DNA from: an uncultured Fretibacterium sp.
GTDB taxonomy: Bacteria > Synergistota > Synergistia > Synergistales > Aminobacteriaceae
NCBI GenBank assembly: GCA_937911045.1
Contig: CALEPX010000033.1
Coordinates: 1 to 18,852, forward strand
Length of the DNA stretch: 18,852 bases
Reading direction: 5' to 3'
Part shown: in pieces, positions 8,001 to 14,667 of the stretch
How positions within the stretch are numbered: position 1 is the first letter of the stretch
Layout: every line of letters begins with the position of its first letter
Program-made: the position numbers and the translations under genes
The notes under the pieces: generated by a model
What the model saw: only the letters and a program-made list of their open reading frames with translations
Told to the model about the DNA's origin: nothing
The model's database searches: none

Positions 8001-8045
8001 AAAAAAACAGGAGGCGTAATTAAAAACAAATCCCCCTGTCTCCTG
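8001..8045 (-). terminator. Intercistronic terminator/attenuator between tctC and tctB
   Basis: On the minus strand CAGGAG (8045-8040) pairs with CTCCTG (8013-8008), followed by seven T (8007-8001). The loop of 26 bases contains a G-run that could form alternative pairs with the CCTCC. It probably reduces read-through into tctB and tctA, mirroring the hairpin behind livJ. Confidence 0.6.
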
Positions 8046-8063
8046 AATAATTATCTTGCTAAT

Positions 8064-9011
8064 TTACTCCCAAAGTTTCGCGACTTCATCTGTGCAGAAT
8101 ACGTACTGATCGTTAATCATTTTGCCAGTTGCTTCAGCGTCCATGTAAAGTGTAGTAACTCCGGCTTTCTCAGCTGCTGCGACATATTCCGGATCTTCCA
8201 TTGCTTGTTTGAATGCGTTCTGGTAGAACTCGATTACTTCGGGTTTAGTTTTCTTCGGAGCAACGATTGCGCGCGCACTTCCGTACCAATTCGGATAATA
8301 TCCAAGCTCACCAAGTGTCGGAGCGTCCGGGAAAGTTGGCATTCTCTTCTCTGCAAATACTCCGAGGATTTTCACTTCGCTAAGCATTGCTGCAATATCT
8401 GCTTCTTTCGCGACTGAGAAATCTACTTCGCCCTGACGCAACGCCAACAACTGGTCAGCAGTTCCGCCGTAAGGAATCGCACTGTACTCGAAGCCTGCTG
8501 ATTTTGCGAGCAACTGCGCTCCGATATGATTCGATGCTTTCATGCCGTTAGTTGAAGCTTTCAATTTGCCCGGATTTTCTTTCGCAAATGCTACGAGTTC
8601 ACCAAGCGTATTAAACGGGCTGTCCTTGCCAACCATTACGAGCGATGTTTCATTCACGTGATTGCAGATGGGCACGAAATCATCGATCTTGTAATCTGCA
8701 AGTCCTTCGACAATATTCGAGCATAACGTCGGCAGATTTACGAAGCCGATTGTGTGTCCGTCTGGTCTAGCCTGTGACAACGCCGTCCAGCCGATCGAAC
8801 CCGAACCACCCTCAAGATTCTGAATAACCAAAGTTTTTCCGATGGTTTTAGTTGCGAATTTCGAGAGAACTCGCGCGGTATTATCCGTTCCTGAGCCGGC
8901 CTTGTAAGCGACAATAACCGTGACATTCTTCTTCGGAGCCCACGCAAACGCAACACCGCAAAATGTCGCAAGAATCAAAACTACAGCTAAAAATTTCCCT
9001 GACAACTTCAT
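8064..9011 (-). CDS. tctC: Tripartite tricarboxylate transporter substrate-binding protein, TctC family (Bug fold)
   Basis: A 315-residue exported binding protein. The signal peptide runs MKLSGKFLAVVLILATFCGVAFA with cleavage before WAP near residue 23. The mature protein shows typical TctC features: NVTVIVAYKAGSGTDNTARVL near its start, NLEGGSGSIGWTALSQARPDG, SAIPYGGTADQLLALRQGEVD and the Asp/Glu-rich FPDAPTLGELG. The family captures a carboxylate in the periplasm and delivers it to TctAB. I chose the ATG at 9011, preceded by GAGAGGTG. The GTG at 9020 is part of that SD and is unlikely to be the start. It is the first gene of the tct operon and is divergent from tlyA. Confidence 0.94.
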   Translation of the reverse strand: MKLSGKFLAVVLILATFCGVAFAWAPKKNVTVIVAYKAGSGTDNTARVLSKFATKTIGKTLVIQNLEGGSGSIGWTALSQARPDGHTIGFVNLPTLCSNIVEGLADYKIDDFVPICNHVNETSLVMVGKDSPFNTLGELVAFAKENPGKLKASTNGMKASNHIGAQLLAKSAGFEYSAIPYGGTADQLLALRQGEVDFSVAKEADIAAMLSEVKILGVFAEKRMPTFPDAPTLGELGYYPNWYGSARAIVAPKKTKPEVIEFYQNAFKQAMEDPEYVAAAEKAGVTTLYMDAEATGKMINDQYVFCTDEVAKLWE

Positions 9012-9049
9012 AAAAAACACCTCTCAAATTAAAATTATTATTCAAAACT

Positions 9050-9055
9050 ATTATA
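9050..9055 (-). promoter_or_regulatory. Candidate -10 element of the tct operon
   Basis: A perfect TATAAT reads toward tctC on the minus strand, about 40 bases before the start codon. No convincing -35 was found at 16-18 bases spacing, so the call rests on one hexamer. Confidence 0.35.
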
Positions 9056-9079
9056 TAACGCAAAGGAGCTTAATAACTC

Positions 9080-9886
9080 GTGAAAAAAACTGGAAAAAAA
9101 ATTCGTCTTGACATGTTGCTCGTAGAAAGAAATCTCACGGATTCGAGAAATCGTGCGCAGGCTCTGATCATGGCGGGAAAAGTTCGCGTGAATGATCAAG
9201 TTCTCACAAAATCCGGAACTCTTGTGAATCCAGAGGCAAATATTACGCTCGAAATTTCCGACGAATGGGCAAGCCGGGGCGCGAAAAAATTACTCAAGGC
9301 GTTCGATTGCTTTGATATTAACGTTGACGGGAAAATCTGTGCTGACTTCGGAGCTTCAACCGGAGGATTCACAGACGTTTTGCTGCGAAACGGTGCTGCG
9401 AAAGTTTACGCGATTGATGTTGGTTACGGACAATTAATCTGGAGACTTGCGATTGATCCAAGAGTCGTAATCATGGACAGAACTAACGCACGATATTTGA
9501 CGCGCGAAAATTTCCCGGACGAAATATATTTTGCAACGTGTGATGTGTCTTTCATATCGTTAAAGCTAATCATTCCCGTAATCGACGCAATCTTGAATAA
9601 CGATTCCGGTGAAGCTGTCGTATTAATCAAGCCTCAATTCGAAGCAGGTCGCAAAAAAATTTCTCACGGCGTCATAAAAGACAGGAATATTCACACCGAA
9701 GTTCTGGAAAACGTTTGCGAATTTATCACGAGTGATTCACAGCTCAAAATCTCCGGATTAACTCACTCGCCGATTCGAGGCCCTGAAGGCAACATAGAAT
9801 TTCTGTGCTGGCTCACACGAAACGAATCACGCAAGCCAACACATGAAGACATTTCCGAAATTGTCAATCAAGCTCACGAATCATAA
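9080..9886 (+). CDS. tlyA: TlyA family rRNA 2'-O-methyltransferase (S4 plus FtsJ-like domains)
   Basis: A 268-residue protein. Residues about 8-60 form an S4 RNA-binding domain (RLDMLLVERNLTDSR, then AGKVRVND). Residues about 66-245 form a Rossmann-type methyltransferase: SAM loop DFGASTGGFTD (89-99), AIDVGYGQL, CDVSFIS with Asp155, LIKPQFE with Lys184, and RGPEGNIEFL near 233-242. This is the TlyA/YqxC architecture. The Mycobacterium enzyme 2'-O-methylates cytidines in 16S and 23S rRNA; older annotations say hemolysin A. The start is GTG at 9080, about 11 bases behind AAGGAG. Its stop codon region overlaps the folK stop by six bases on the opposite strand, with no terminator between the two genes. 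The specific nucleotide modified cannot be deduced here. Confidence 0.9.
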   Translation: MKKTGKKIRLDMLLVERNLTDSRNRAQALIMAGKVRVNDQVLTKSGTLVNPEANITLEISDEWASRGAKKLLKAFDCFDINVDGKICADFGASTGGFTDVLLRNGAAKVYAIDVGYGQLIWRLAIDPRVVIMDRTNARYLTRENFPDEIYFATCDVSFISLKLIIPVIDAILNNDSGEAVVLIKPQFEAGRKKISHGVIKDRNIHTEVLENVCEFITSDSQLKISGLTHSPIRGPEGNIEFLCWLTRNESRKPTHEDISEIVNQAHES

Positions 9887-10372
9887 TTTGCAGATTCTCA
9901 ACGGCTGATGCGACTCAGATTTTGCGATTCGCTCGTACATGTCACGAACGGAAATTTTCAGTAACGGGTGAATCCAGTCCGGCGCAATTTGCAGCAACGG
10001 TCTCAAAACGAATAATCTCTCGTGCAGATTTACGTGCGGAATTTTCAGCTCTGGTGAGTAAAGAATCATGTCGTTAATCAGCAGAATATCAACGTCAATC
10101 TTTCGCGCACCCCAACGAATATTCTCAACACGTCCCAATTCACGCTCAATTTGCTTCACGGATTGCAGAATCTCCAAGGGATTGAATTGCGAGAAATTCT
10201 GAATCATGACGCACGCATTCAGAAATTTCGGCTGATCTGCAACTCCCCACGGCTCAGTTTCGAAAACGTCACTCGCTCGCGCAACATCTCCAAATTCACG
10301 CAATCTCTCAACAGCAGAACGCAAATTCCCGAGACGATTCCCCAAATTACTGCCAAGTCCGAAAATTATCAC
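9881..10372 (-). CDS. folK: 2-amino-4-hydroxy-6-hydroxymethyldihydropteridine pyrophosphokinase (HPPK)
   Basis: A 163-residue enzyme of folate synthesis. It transfers pyrophosphate from ATP to 6-hydroxymethyl-7,8-dihydropterin in the cytoplasm. Visible motifs are GLGSNLGNR (5-13), PWGVADQPKFLNACV (41-55) and RWGARKIDVDILL (86-98). The two Mg-binding aspartates are D93 and D95. IPHVNLHERLFVLRPL follows later, as does the IAPDWIHP end. Length and motif order are normal for HPPK. The start is a GTG at 10372 that overlaps the fchA stop (GTGA), so translation is coupled. It is third in the fhs-fchA-folK operon, and placement of folK beside one-carbon folate genes fits its pathway. Confidence 0.95.
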   Translation of the reverse strand: MIIFGLGSNLGNRLGNLRSAVERLREFGDVARASDVFETEPWGVADQPKFLNACVMIQNFSQFNPLEILQSVKQIERELGRVENIRWGARKIDVDILLINDMILYSPELKIPHVNLHERLFVLRPLLQIAPDWIHPLLKISVRDMYERIAKSESHQPLRICKL

Positions 10373-10956
10373 GCAATCTCTCCTTTGAGTTCAGCCAGCC
10401 AAGAACGTTTCTCTCGCAAAAATTCCGGGTCTTTTATCAGCGCAAGATTTATCTCGACATTCTCAATCGCACACGAAATCGCAGCCTTAGCCAGAAATAT
10501 CGCCGAATACAAATCACTCGACGCATTCCGGTTAGACTTGTTAATCAATTCACGCGCCAATTTCAGGACTTCGAGACAATTTTCGACAGTTTGCTCCGGT
10601 GGAATAACGGCGTTCTTGTAGGATTCCTGAATTTTTTCGGAGCGATCTTCCTGTGATTTTGGAATCTTGAACGCAGACATAACTCGATTATACGCAGCAA
10701 TGTCATTCTCAGCGCAAAGTTTCAGGTCACGAATCAATTCCTGAGACTTTCGCAGCGAATCATGATTCAGATTCTCAAATTCTGAGTAAGCATCTTTTCC
10801 CAGCGTCAAGTTACACACCATCGAGACCAATCCCGCAGCCATCGCTCCAGTCAACGCAGCCGCACTTCCTCCACCCGGTGTCGCGCTTCCAGAAGCTAAT
10901 TTCTCGAGAAATTCATCGAGCGTGCAGCTAAAACAATCCTGTGATTTTTCCATCAT
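10369..10956 (-). CDS. fchA: Cyclodeaminase/cyclohydrolase family protein (methenyl-THF cyclohydrolase, FchA-like)
   Basis: A helical protein of about 195 residues in the formiminotransferase-cyclodeaminase C-terminal domain family. The diagnostic N-terminal motif is ASGSATPGGGSAAALTGAMA, followed by AGLVSMVCNLTLG and later ENDIAAYNRVMSAFKIP. In the family, members either release ammonia from 5-formimino-THF or interconvert 10-formyl-THF and 5,10-methenyl-THF. Here it lies directly between fhs and folK, and the nearby FolD lacks cyclohydrolase residues, so the cyclohydrolase role is the better inference. No formiminotransferase domain or histidine-degradation gene is nearby. I chose the ATG at 10956 (another ATG at 10953 is equally possible). 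Both lie inside the 3' end of fhs, giving a 26-29 base overlap and likely translational coupling. Confidence 0.88.
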   Translation of the reverse strand: MMEKSQDCFSCTLDEFLEKLASGSATPGGGSAAALTGAMAAGLVSMVCNLTLGKDAYSEFENLNHDSLRKSQELIRDLKLCAENDIAAYNRVMSAFKIPKSQEDRSEKIQESYKNAVIPPEQTVENCLEVLKLARELINKSNRNASSDLYSAIFLAKAAISCAIENVEINLALIKDPEFLREKRSWLAELKGEIA

Positions 10957-12610
10957 CGTCAACGTCAATATTCAAAGCAGCAGGTTTCTTCGGCAATCCG
11001 GGCATCGTCATAATCGCGCCAGTTATCGCCACCAAAAATCCGGCACCGGCAGAAATTCGAACTTCACGAACCGTAATTCTGAAATTCGCAGGTCTTCCTA
11101 ACAACGCAGCATTATCTGATAACGAGTATTGCGTCTTAGCCATGCACACGAGCAGATTATTCAAGCCCAGAGCGTTCACACGTTCGAGATCTTTCTCAGC
11201 TTGTGGCGTGTAATCAACTCCATCAGCTCCGTAAATTTCACGCGCAATCTTGAGAATCTTTTCTTTCGGGGACAAGTCCGAATCGTAAATAAATCTGAAA
11301 TCAGAATCTTTCTCGCAAGCTTTCACAACTTCACGCGCCAAATCCTGACCACCTTCGCCGCCTTTCTCCCAGACTTCCGCTAATGCAAAAGCAGCTCCAT
11401 GTTCGCGACATTTTCGTTCGAGCAGTTCGATTTCGCTAGCAGTATCCGTGTAGAATTTGTTAATCGCAACGACTACAGGCAAGCCGTATTTCTGAATATT
11501 CTCGACGTGTTTGAGCAAATTCGGCAATCCGCGTTCGAGTGCTTCGAGGTCTTCGTGATTCAGATCTGTTTTGGGAAGTCCCCCGTGCATTTTCAGAGCC
11601 TTAATCGTAGCGACAACTACAACAGCTGACGGTTTCAAACCAGCAGAACGGCATTTAATATCCAGGAATTTTTCACCGCCAAGATCAGCTCCGAAACCAG
11701 CTTCTGTTACGAGATAATCCGCAAGTTTCAGACCAAGTCTCGTAGCTTGAACTGAGTTGCAGCCGTGCGCAATATTCGCGAATGGTCCGCCGTGAATGAA
11801 TGCCGGGTTATTTTCGAGAGTTTGAACGAGATTCGGCTTGATAGCGTCCTTCAATAACGCAGCCATTGAACCGGAAGCTTGAATATCTTTCGCAGTGACG
11901 GGCTTATTATCGTAAGTGTACGCGAGAATCATTTTGCCCAAACGTTCTTTCAAATCGTGAAGATCGTTCGCTAAACACAAAATCGCCATTACTTCCGAAG
12001 CAACGGTAATATCAAATCCGGATTCACGCGGCACACCGTTAGCAGTTCCGCCCAATCCTATCACAATATTTCTCAGAGCGCGTTCGTTTAGATCCATTGC
12101 GCGTCTGAAAACAATTTTTCGCGGATCGATATTTAACTCGTTTCCCTGCTGAATATGATTGTCCAGCATTGCCGCACACAAATTATGAGCCGTCGTGATT
12201 GCGTGAATGTCTCCGGTGAAATGCAGGTTAATATCTTCCATTGGGATCACTTGCGCATATCCTCCGCCAGCAGCACCGCCCTTCATTCCGAAGCTTGGAC
12301 CGAGTGATGGTTCACGCAACGCTACAGCAGCATTCTTGCCAATCTTGTTCAAGCCGTCAGTTAATCCGATGCTGATCGTAGTCTTGCCCTCACCTGCAGG
12401 AGTTGGAGTAATTGCCGTAACGAGTATTAATTTGCCGTCAGATTTGTTTTCGCGTTCGAGACGTTTGAGAACTGATGGCAGAATTTTCGCTTTGAAATTT
12501 CCGTATTGTTCGAGTTCCGAATCCAGTATTCCTAACTTGGCTGCAACGTCCGTGATTTTGCTAGGTGTTGCTGCCTGTGCAATTTCGATGTCGCTCTTGA
12601 ATTTGTTCAA
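10928..12610 (-). CDS. fhs: Formate-tetrahydrofolate ligase (10-formyl-THF synthetase)
   Basis: A 560-residue enzyme that joins formate to tetrahydrofolate using ATP, giving 10-formyl-THF. It has the P-loop-like TPTPAGEGKTT (about 68-78), LREPSLGPSFGMKGGAAGG, INLHFTGDIHAI, GGPFANIAHGCNS and the LPKKPAALNIDVD end, all classic for Fhs. Length matches the usual 555-560 residues. I chose a TTG at 12610 because AAGGGG lies 9 bases before it. The in-frame GTG at 12628 overlaps that SD and has no SD of its own. The conserved KSDIEIAQ begins four residues after this start. It is the first gene of fhs-fchA-folK and is divergent from folD, giving a formate to methylene-THF module. Confidence 0.96.
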   Translation of the reverse strand: MNKFKSDIEIAQAATPSKITDVAAKLGILDSELEQYGNFKAKILPSVLKRLERENKSDGKLILVTAITPTPAGEGKTTISIGLTDGLNKIGKNAAVALREPSLGPSFGMKGGAAGGGYAQVIPMEDINLHFTGDIHAITTAHNLCAAMLDNHIQQGNELNIDPRKIVFRRAMDLNERALRNIVIGLGGTANGVPRESGFDITVASEVMAILCLANDLHDLKERLGKMILAYTYDNKPVTAKDIQASGSMAALLKDAIKPNLVQTLENNPAFIHGGPFANIAHGCNSVQATRLGLKLADYLVTEAGFGADLGGEKFLDIKCRSAGLKPSAVVVVATIKALKMHGGLPKTDLNHEDLEALERGLPNLLKHVENIQKYGLPVVVAINKFYTDTASEIELLERKCREHGAAFALAEVWEKGGEGGQDLAREVVKACEKDSDFRFIYDSDLSPKEKILKIAREIYGADGVDYTPQAEKDLERVNALGLNNLLVCMAKTQYSLSDNAALLGRPANFRITVREVRISAGAGFLVAITGAIMTMPGLPKKPAALNIDVDDDGKITGLF

Positions 12611-12649
12611 CTTAATTATCCCCTTCACATGTATTTATTTAGAGCTCGC

Positions 12650-12677
12650 ATAATATAATATATTCTATCTATTTCAA
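12650..12677 (-). promoter_or_regulatory. Candidate fhs promoter
   Basis: On the minus strand TTGAAA (12677-12672) is followed after 16 bases by TATTAT (12655-12650), each 5 of 6 to consensus. The TTGAAA is the tail of a CRISPR-repeat-like element. A second TATTAT lies at 12660-12655. Confidence 0.5.
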
Positions 12678-12716
12678 TCCACGCAAAGCGGTAAACGGAC
12701 TCTCCACTTATGCGAC
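12671..12716 (-). repeat. Solitary element resembling a type I-C CRISPR repeat (not an array)
   Basis: Read on the minus strand the 46-base element begins GTCGCA and ends TGCGTGGATTGAAAT. From memory, these match both ends of type I-C (Bacillus halodurans-like) CRISPR repeats, which are about 32 bases long. The short stem is partly kept: GCAxAAG at one end can pair with CTTTGC at the other with one bulged T. The loop is about 14 bases longer than in a real repeat. Only one copy exists, with no spacers and no cas genes, so a CRISPR array is not supported. It may be a relic, a domesticated regulatory element or coincidence. Confidence 0.35.
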
Positions 12717-12752
12717 AAACTCCAGTGATATAAAACACTTTGAGAAATAAAA

Positions 12753-12781
12753 TTACCGGAAAAATAACGACCGTTCGGTAA
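12753..12781 (+). promoter_or_regulatory. Inverted repeat in the fhs/folD spacer
   Basis: TTACCG (12753-12758) is the inverse of CGGTAA (12776-12781). An inner ACCG (12770-12773) could compete for the same CGGT. On the plus strand a T-run (12786-12791) follows after AATTG, so it could be a weak terminator-like or operator element. Related GGTAAA/TTTACC boxes lie at 12690-12695, 12777-12782 and 12853-12858. The rest of the 294-base spacer holds only promoters and the CRISPR-repeat-like element. Confidence 0.35.
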
Positions 12782-12814
12782 AATTGTTTTTTATACTTAT
12801 ATCAGACTTCGTTT

Positions 12815-12843
12815 TTGATTTCAAGCCATTTTAATTATAAAAT
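12815..12843 (+). promoter_or_regulatory. Candidate folD promoter
   Basis: TTGATT (12815-12820) is followed after 17 bases by TAAAAT (12838-12843), with the expected start of transcription about 55 bases before the folD ATG. A TTTACC box at 12853-12858 would sit close to the start point. Confidence 0.45.
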
Positions 12844-12904
12844 AGAACAAAGTTTACCATTTTATAGGAGAAATACACGTTTTTGAAAGGGAGTTTTTCA
12901 GAAC

Positions 12905-13762
12905 ATGATTTTATTCGGAACAGACGTAGCAGCGAATATTAATAATTCTTTGACACAGAAAATTTCCAGTCTCAAGCAGAACGCAATCACACCCAAACTC
13001 GCAATAATCCGGGTCGGCAATAATCAGAGCGATTTGTCATACGAACGCGGAATCCTGAAGAAATTCTCGGGACTTGGAATCGAAACTCAAGTGTACGAAT
13101 TTCCGGAGAATATTTCGCAATCGGATTTTGATTCGCAATTTCAGGGGATCAATCTTGACGCAAAAATTCACGCGATATTATTATTCAGACCGTTGCCGAA
13201 AAATCTCAGCGACAAATTCGCACGGGAGAAAATTCTCGCCTCAAAAGATGTCGATTGCATGGGATATATTAACACCGCAAAATTATTCTCGGGAGAAATT
13301 CGCGACTCAGGATTCGCACCGTGTACACCGTCGGCAGTGATGGAAATTCTGGATTATTACAAGATAGACGTTTCGGGAAAAAATGTCGTGATAATCGGTC
13401 GCAGCATGGTCGCAGGTCGCCCGTTATCAATGTTAATGCTGAATCGCAACGCTACGGTTACAATTTGTCATTCAAAGACGCAAAATCTGTCGCAAATTTG
13501 CAGCCAAGCAGATATTCTCGTGAGTGCAATCGGTAAAGCTGAATTTGTCGGGCGCGAATTTGTGAATGCGAAAATGCTTGTGATAGACGTTGGCATAAAC
13601 GTAAATTCTGCTGGGAAATTGTGCGGCGATGTATCGTTCGATGACGTGAACGAATTTGTCGCGGGAATAACTCCAGTTCCGAAAGGCGTTGGAGCTGTGA
13701 CGACTTCAGTGCTTGCGAAAAATGTTTTGCGAGCGTGTGAACTCGTGAATAATCAAGTATAA
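12905..13762 (+). CDS. folD: FolD family methylenetetrahydrofolate dehydrogenase, probably lacking cyclohydrolase activity
   Basis: A 285-residue cytoplasmic enzyme of one-carbon metabolism. Family motifs are clear: LAIIRVGNNQSD (32-43), PCTPSAVMEILDYY, the nucleotide-binding VVIIGRSMVAGRPLSMLML (about 161-179), CHSKTQNL, VIDVGIN and ITPVPKGVGAVTTSV near 255-269. The family oxidises 5,10-methylene-THF with NAD(P), and most members also hydrolyse methenyl-THF. Ungapped alignment of the active-site helix puts Tyr46 at the conserved tyrosine but Ile50 where the cyclohydrolase lysine (K56 in E. coli/human numbering) belongs. Phe94 (in LLFRPLP) replaces the conserved Gln100. The acidic residue Asp117 (KDVD) is kept. 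A dehydrogenase-only enzyme is therefore likely, complementing FchA and Fhs encoded divergently. The ATG at 12905 follows AAAGGGAG. Confidence 0.9.
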   Translation: MILFGTDVAANINNSLTQKISSLKQNAITPKLAIIRVGNNQSDLSYERGILKKFSGLGIETQVYEFPENISQSDFDSQFQGINLDAKIHAILLFRPLPKNLSDKFAREKILASKDVDCMGYINTAKLFSGEIRDSGFAPCTPSAVMEILDYYKIDVSGKNVVIIGRSMVAGRPLSMLMLNRNATVTICHSKTQNLSQICSQADILVSAIGKAEFVGREFVNAKMLVIDVGINVNSAGKLCGDVSFDDVNEFVAGITPVPKGVGAVTTSVLAKNVLRACELVNNQV

Positions 13763-13774
13763 TGAGCTAAATTA

Positions 13775-13802
13775 TTAATGATAAATATTTAATGATAAAT
13801 AT
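13775..13802 (+). repeat. Perfect 14-bp tandem duplication
   Basis: The unit TTAATGATAAATAT occurs twice without a gap (13775-13788 and 13789-13802) in the short spacer between folD and the next gene. The second copy ends just before the GGAG Shine-Dalgarno sequence. It is AT-rich and could arise by slippage. Confidence 0.85.
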
Positions 13803-13814
13803 GGAGAGTCGGTG

Positions 13815-14648
13815 ATGATTATGCGAAAATATTTTGCGATGTCGATGATGTTGATAATAATTCTGAGTTTGGCTTTTTGCGGAGAATCCGAAGCTCTTGA
13901 CCGAAACGGATTTTTCCCGCAGAGAGGAGTTTATCGTGGAGCTGCTGTTATGTCGGCGTATCAGAAATCCTACGCGATGAATTTCGAAATCTGGAAACCG
14001 ATGGGATTGCCTGCTGGTTGGTACGCTACGTTTGACGGATTCCCCGTTGCACAGATTGCGGAAAATCGCTGGGTGTACGGTCAAATCGGATCTGACGGCG
14101 CGATTGTTCCGACGGACGTTTTGGTTGGCTCGGTGATTCCGTCAGAAGTTCCCGGATTATTGCGAGTTGCGTTTGTTTGGGGTAACGAGAGATTTTTCAA
14201 CGACAGAGAATTTTTGAAAATTCGCGAGTACATGTGCAATCGTATGGGCTGGCTTTACGATCACAATATCAGCACGGTTATAGCGTGGAATATTTATCAG
14301 CCGTACGTTTGGATCTGGCTTGGAAACCGTTGGAGGAAATTCACGCCATATAACGGTGAATACGCCTGGCAAATGTTGAAGCGTCTCAGCCCGTACATAA
14401 TCGAGGAATTGCGCAAGTCCGGAAATTTTTACCTGCCCGGAGAACCTTACGAGATTGCGGATATTTCGCGTCAATGGGGATATATTTGGCTCGGGAAAGT
14501 CTCGTTCAGTGAGTTGCAGAATTATCGCGAAAGTAACAGCAGTGGGAGATCGTATTCATTGCGCTCGTCGAGTAGCAGCGGTGGCGGCAGCAGTGGAAAT
14601 TCTCCGTCAGAACCAAGCGGCGGCGGCTCTCAGTGGGATATTGATTAA
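13815..14648 (+). CDS. Exported protein of unknown function, Trp/Tyr-rich with Ser/Gly-rich tail
   Basis: I do not recognise a family. The 277-residue product has an N-terminal signal sequence (MIMRKYFAM, then a Leu/Ile/Ala core, with likely cleavage after ESEA near residue 28). LAFC is a poor lipobox because Phe precedes Cys, so a lipoprotein is not favoured. The mature part is unusually rich in tryptophan and tyrosine, with several strand-like W/Y pairs (GWYATF, NRWVYGQIG, PYVWIWLGNRWRKF, WGYIWLG). This suggests a small beta-rich, perhaps SH3-like or carbohydrate- or wall-facing fold (inference). The last about 40 residues are low-complexity Ser/Gly/Pro, ending in QWDID. I chose the ATG at 13815 because GGAG lies 8 bases upstream; the GTG at 13812 and the ATG at 13821 are alternatives. 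It begins a run of four close plus-strand genes, after folD. Confidence 0.75.
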   Translation: MIMRKYFAMSMMLIIILSLAFCGESEALDRNGFFPQRGVYRGAAVMSAYQKSYAMNFEIWKPMGLPAGWYATFDGFPVAQIAENRWVYGQIGSDGAIVPTDVLVGSVIPSEVPGLLRVAFVWGNERFFNDREFLKIREYMCNRMGWLYDHNISTVIAWNIYQPYVWIWLGNRWRKFTPYNGEYAWQMLKRLSPYIIEELRKSGNFYLPGEPYEIADISRQWGYIWLGKVSFSELQNYRESNSSGRSYSLRSSSSSGGGSSGNSPSEPSGGGSQWDID

Positions 14649-14667
14649 TAATTTCGGGGGGATATAC

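Noticed and set aside
10151..10621. Open frame of about 156 codons on the plus strand across folK and fchA
   Set aside because: Antisense shadow of two recognised genes with low-complexity Ser/Arg-rich translation.
12207..12653. Open frame of about 148 codons on the plus strand opposite fhs
   Set aside because: It is the antisense shadow of a strongly conserved fhs gene and its translation looks like no protein family.
12671..12716. CRISPR array
   Set aside because: Only one repeat-like unit, no second copy or spacer and no cas gene in the window.
12611..12904. Possible THF or ZTP riboswitch in the fhs/folD spacer (a GGAGAGT string lies in it)
   Set aside because: Only a seven-base similarity to the start of the THF-I consensus; the other conserved blocks of THF or ZTP riboswitches are absent on both strands.
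13815..13905. Lipoprotein signal in the exported protein (LAFC)
   Set aside because: Phe directly before Cys does not fit the lipobox; a normal signal peptidase I site a few residues later is more likely.
14455..14667. Upstream extension of the TPR-like gene into the exported-protein gene
   Set aside because: The extension overlaps another gene, has no SD, and the ATG at 14668 has a strong GGGGGG-type SD.
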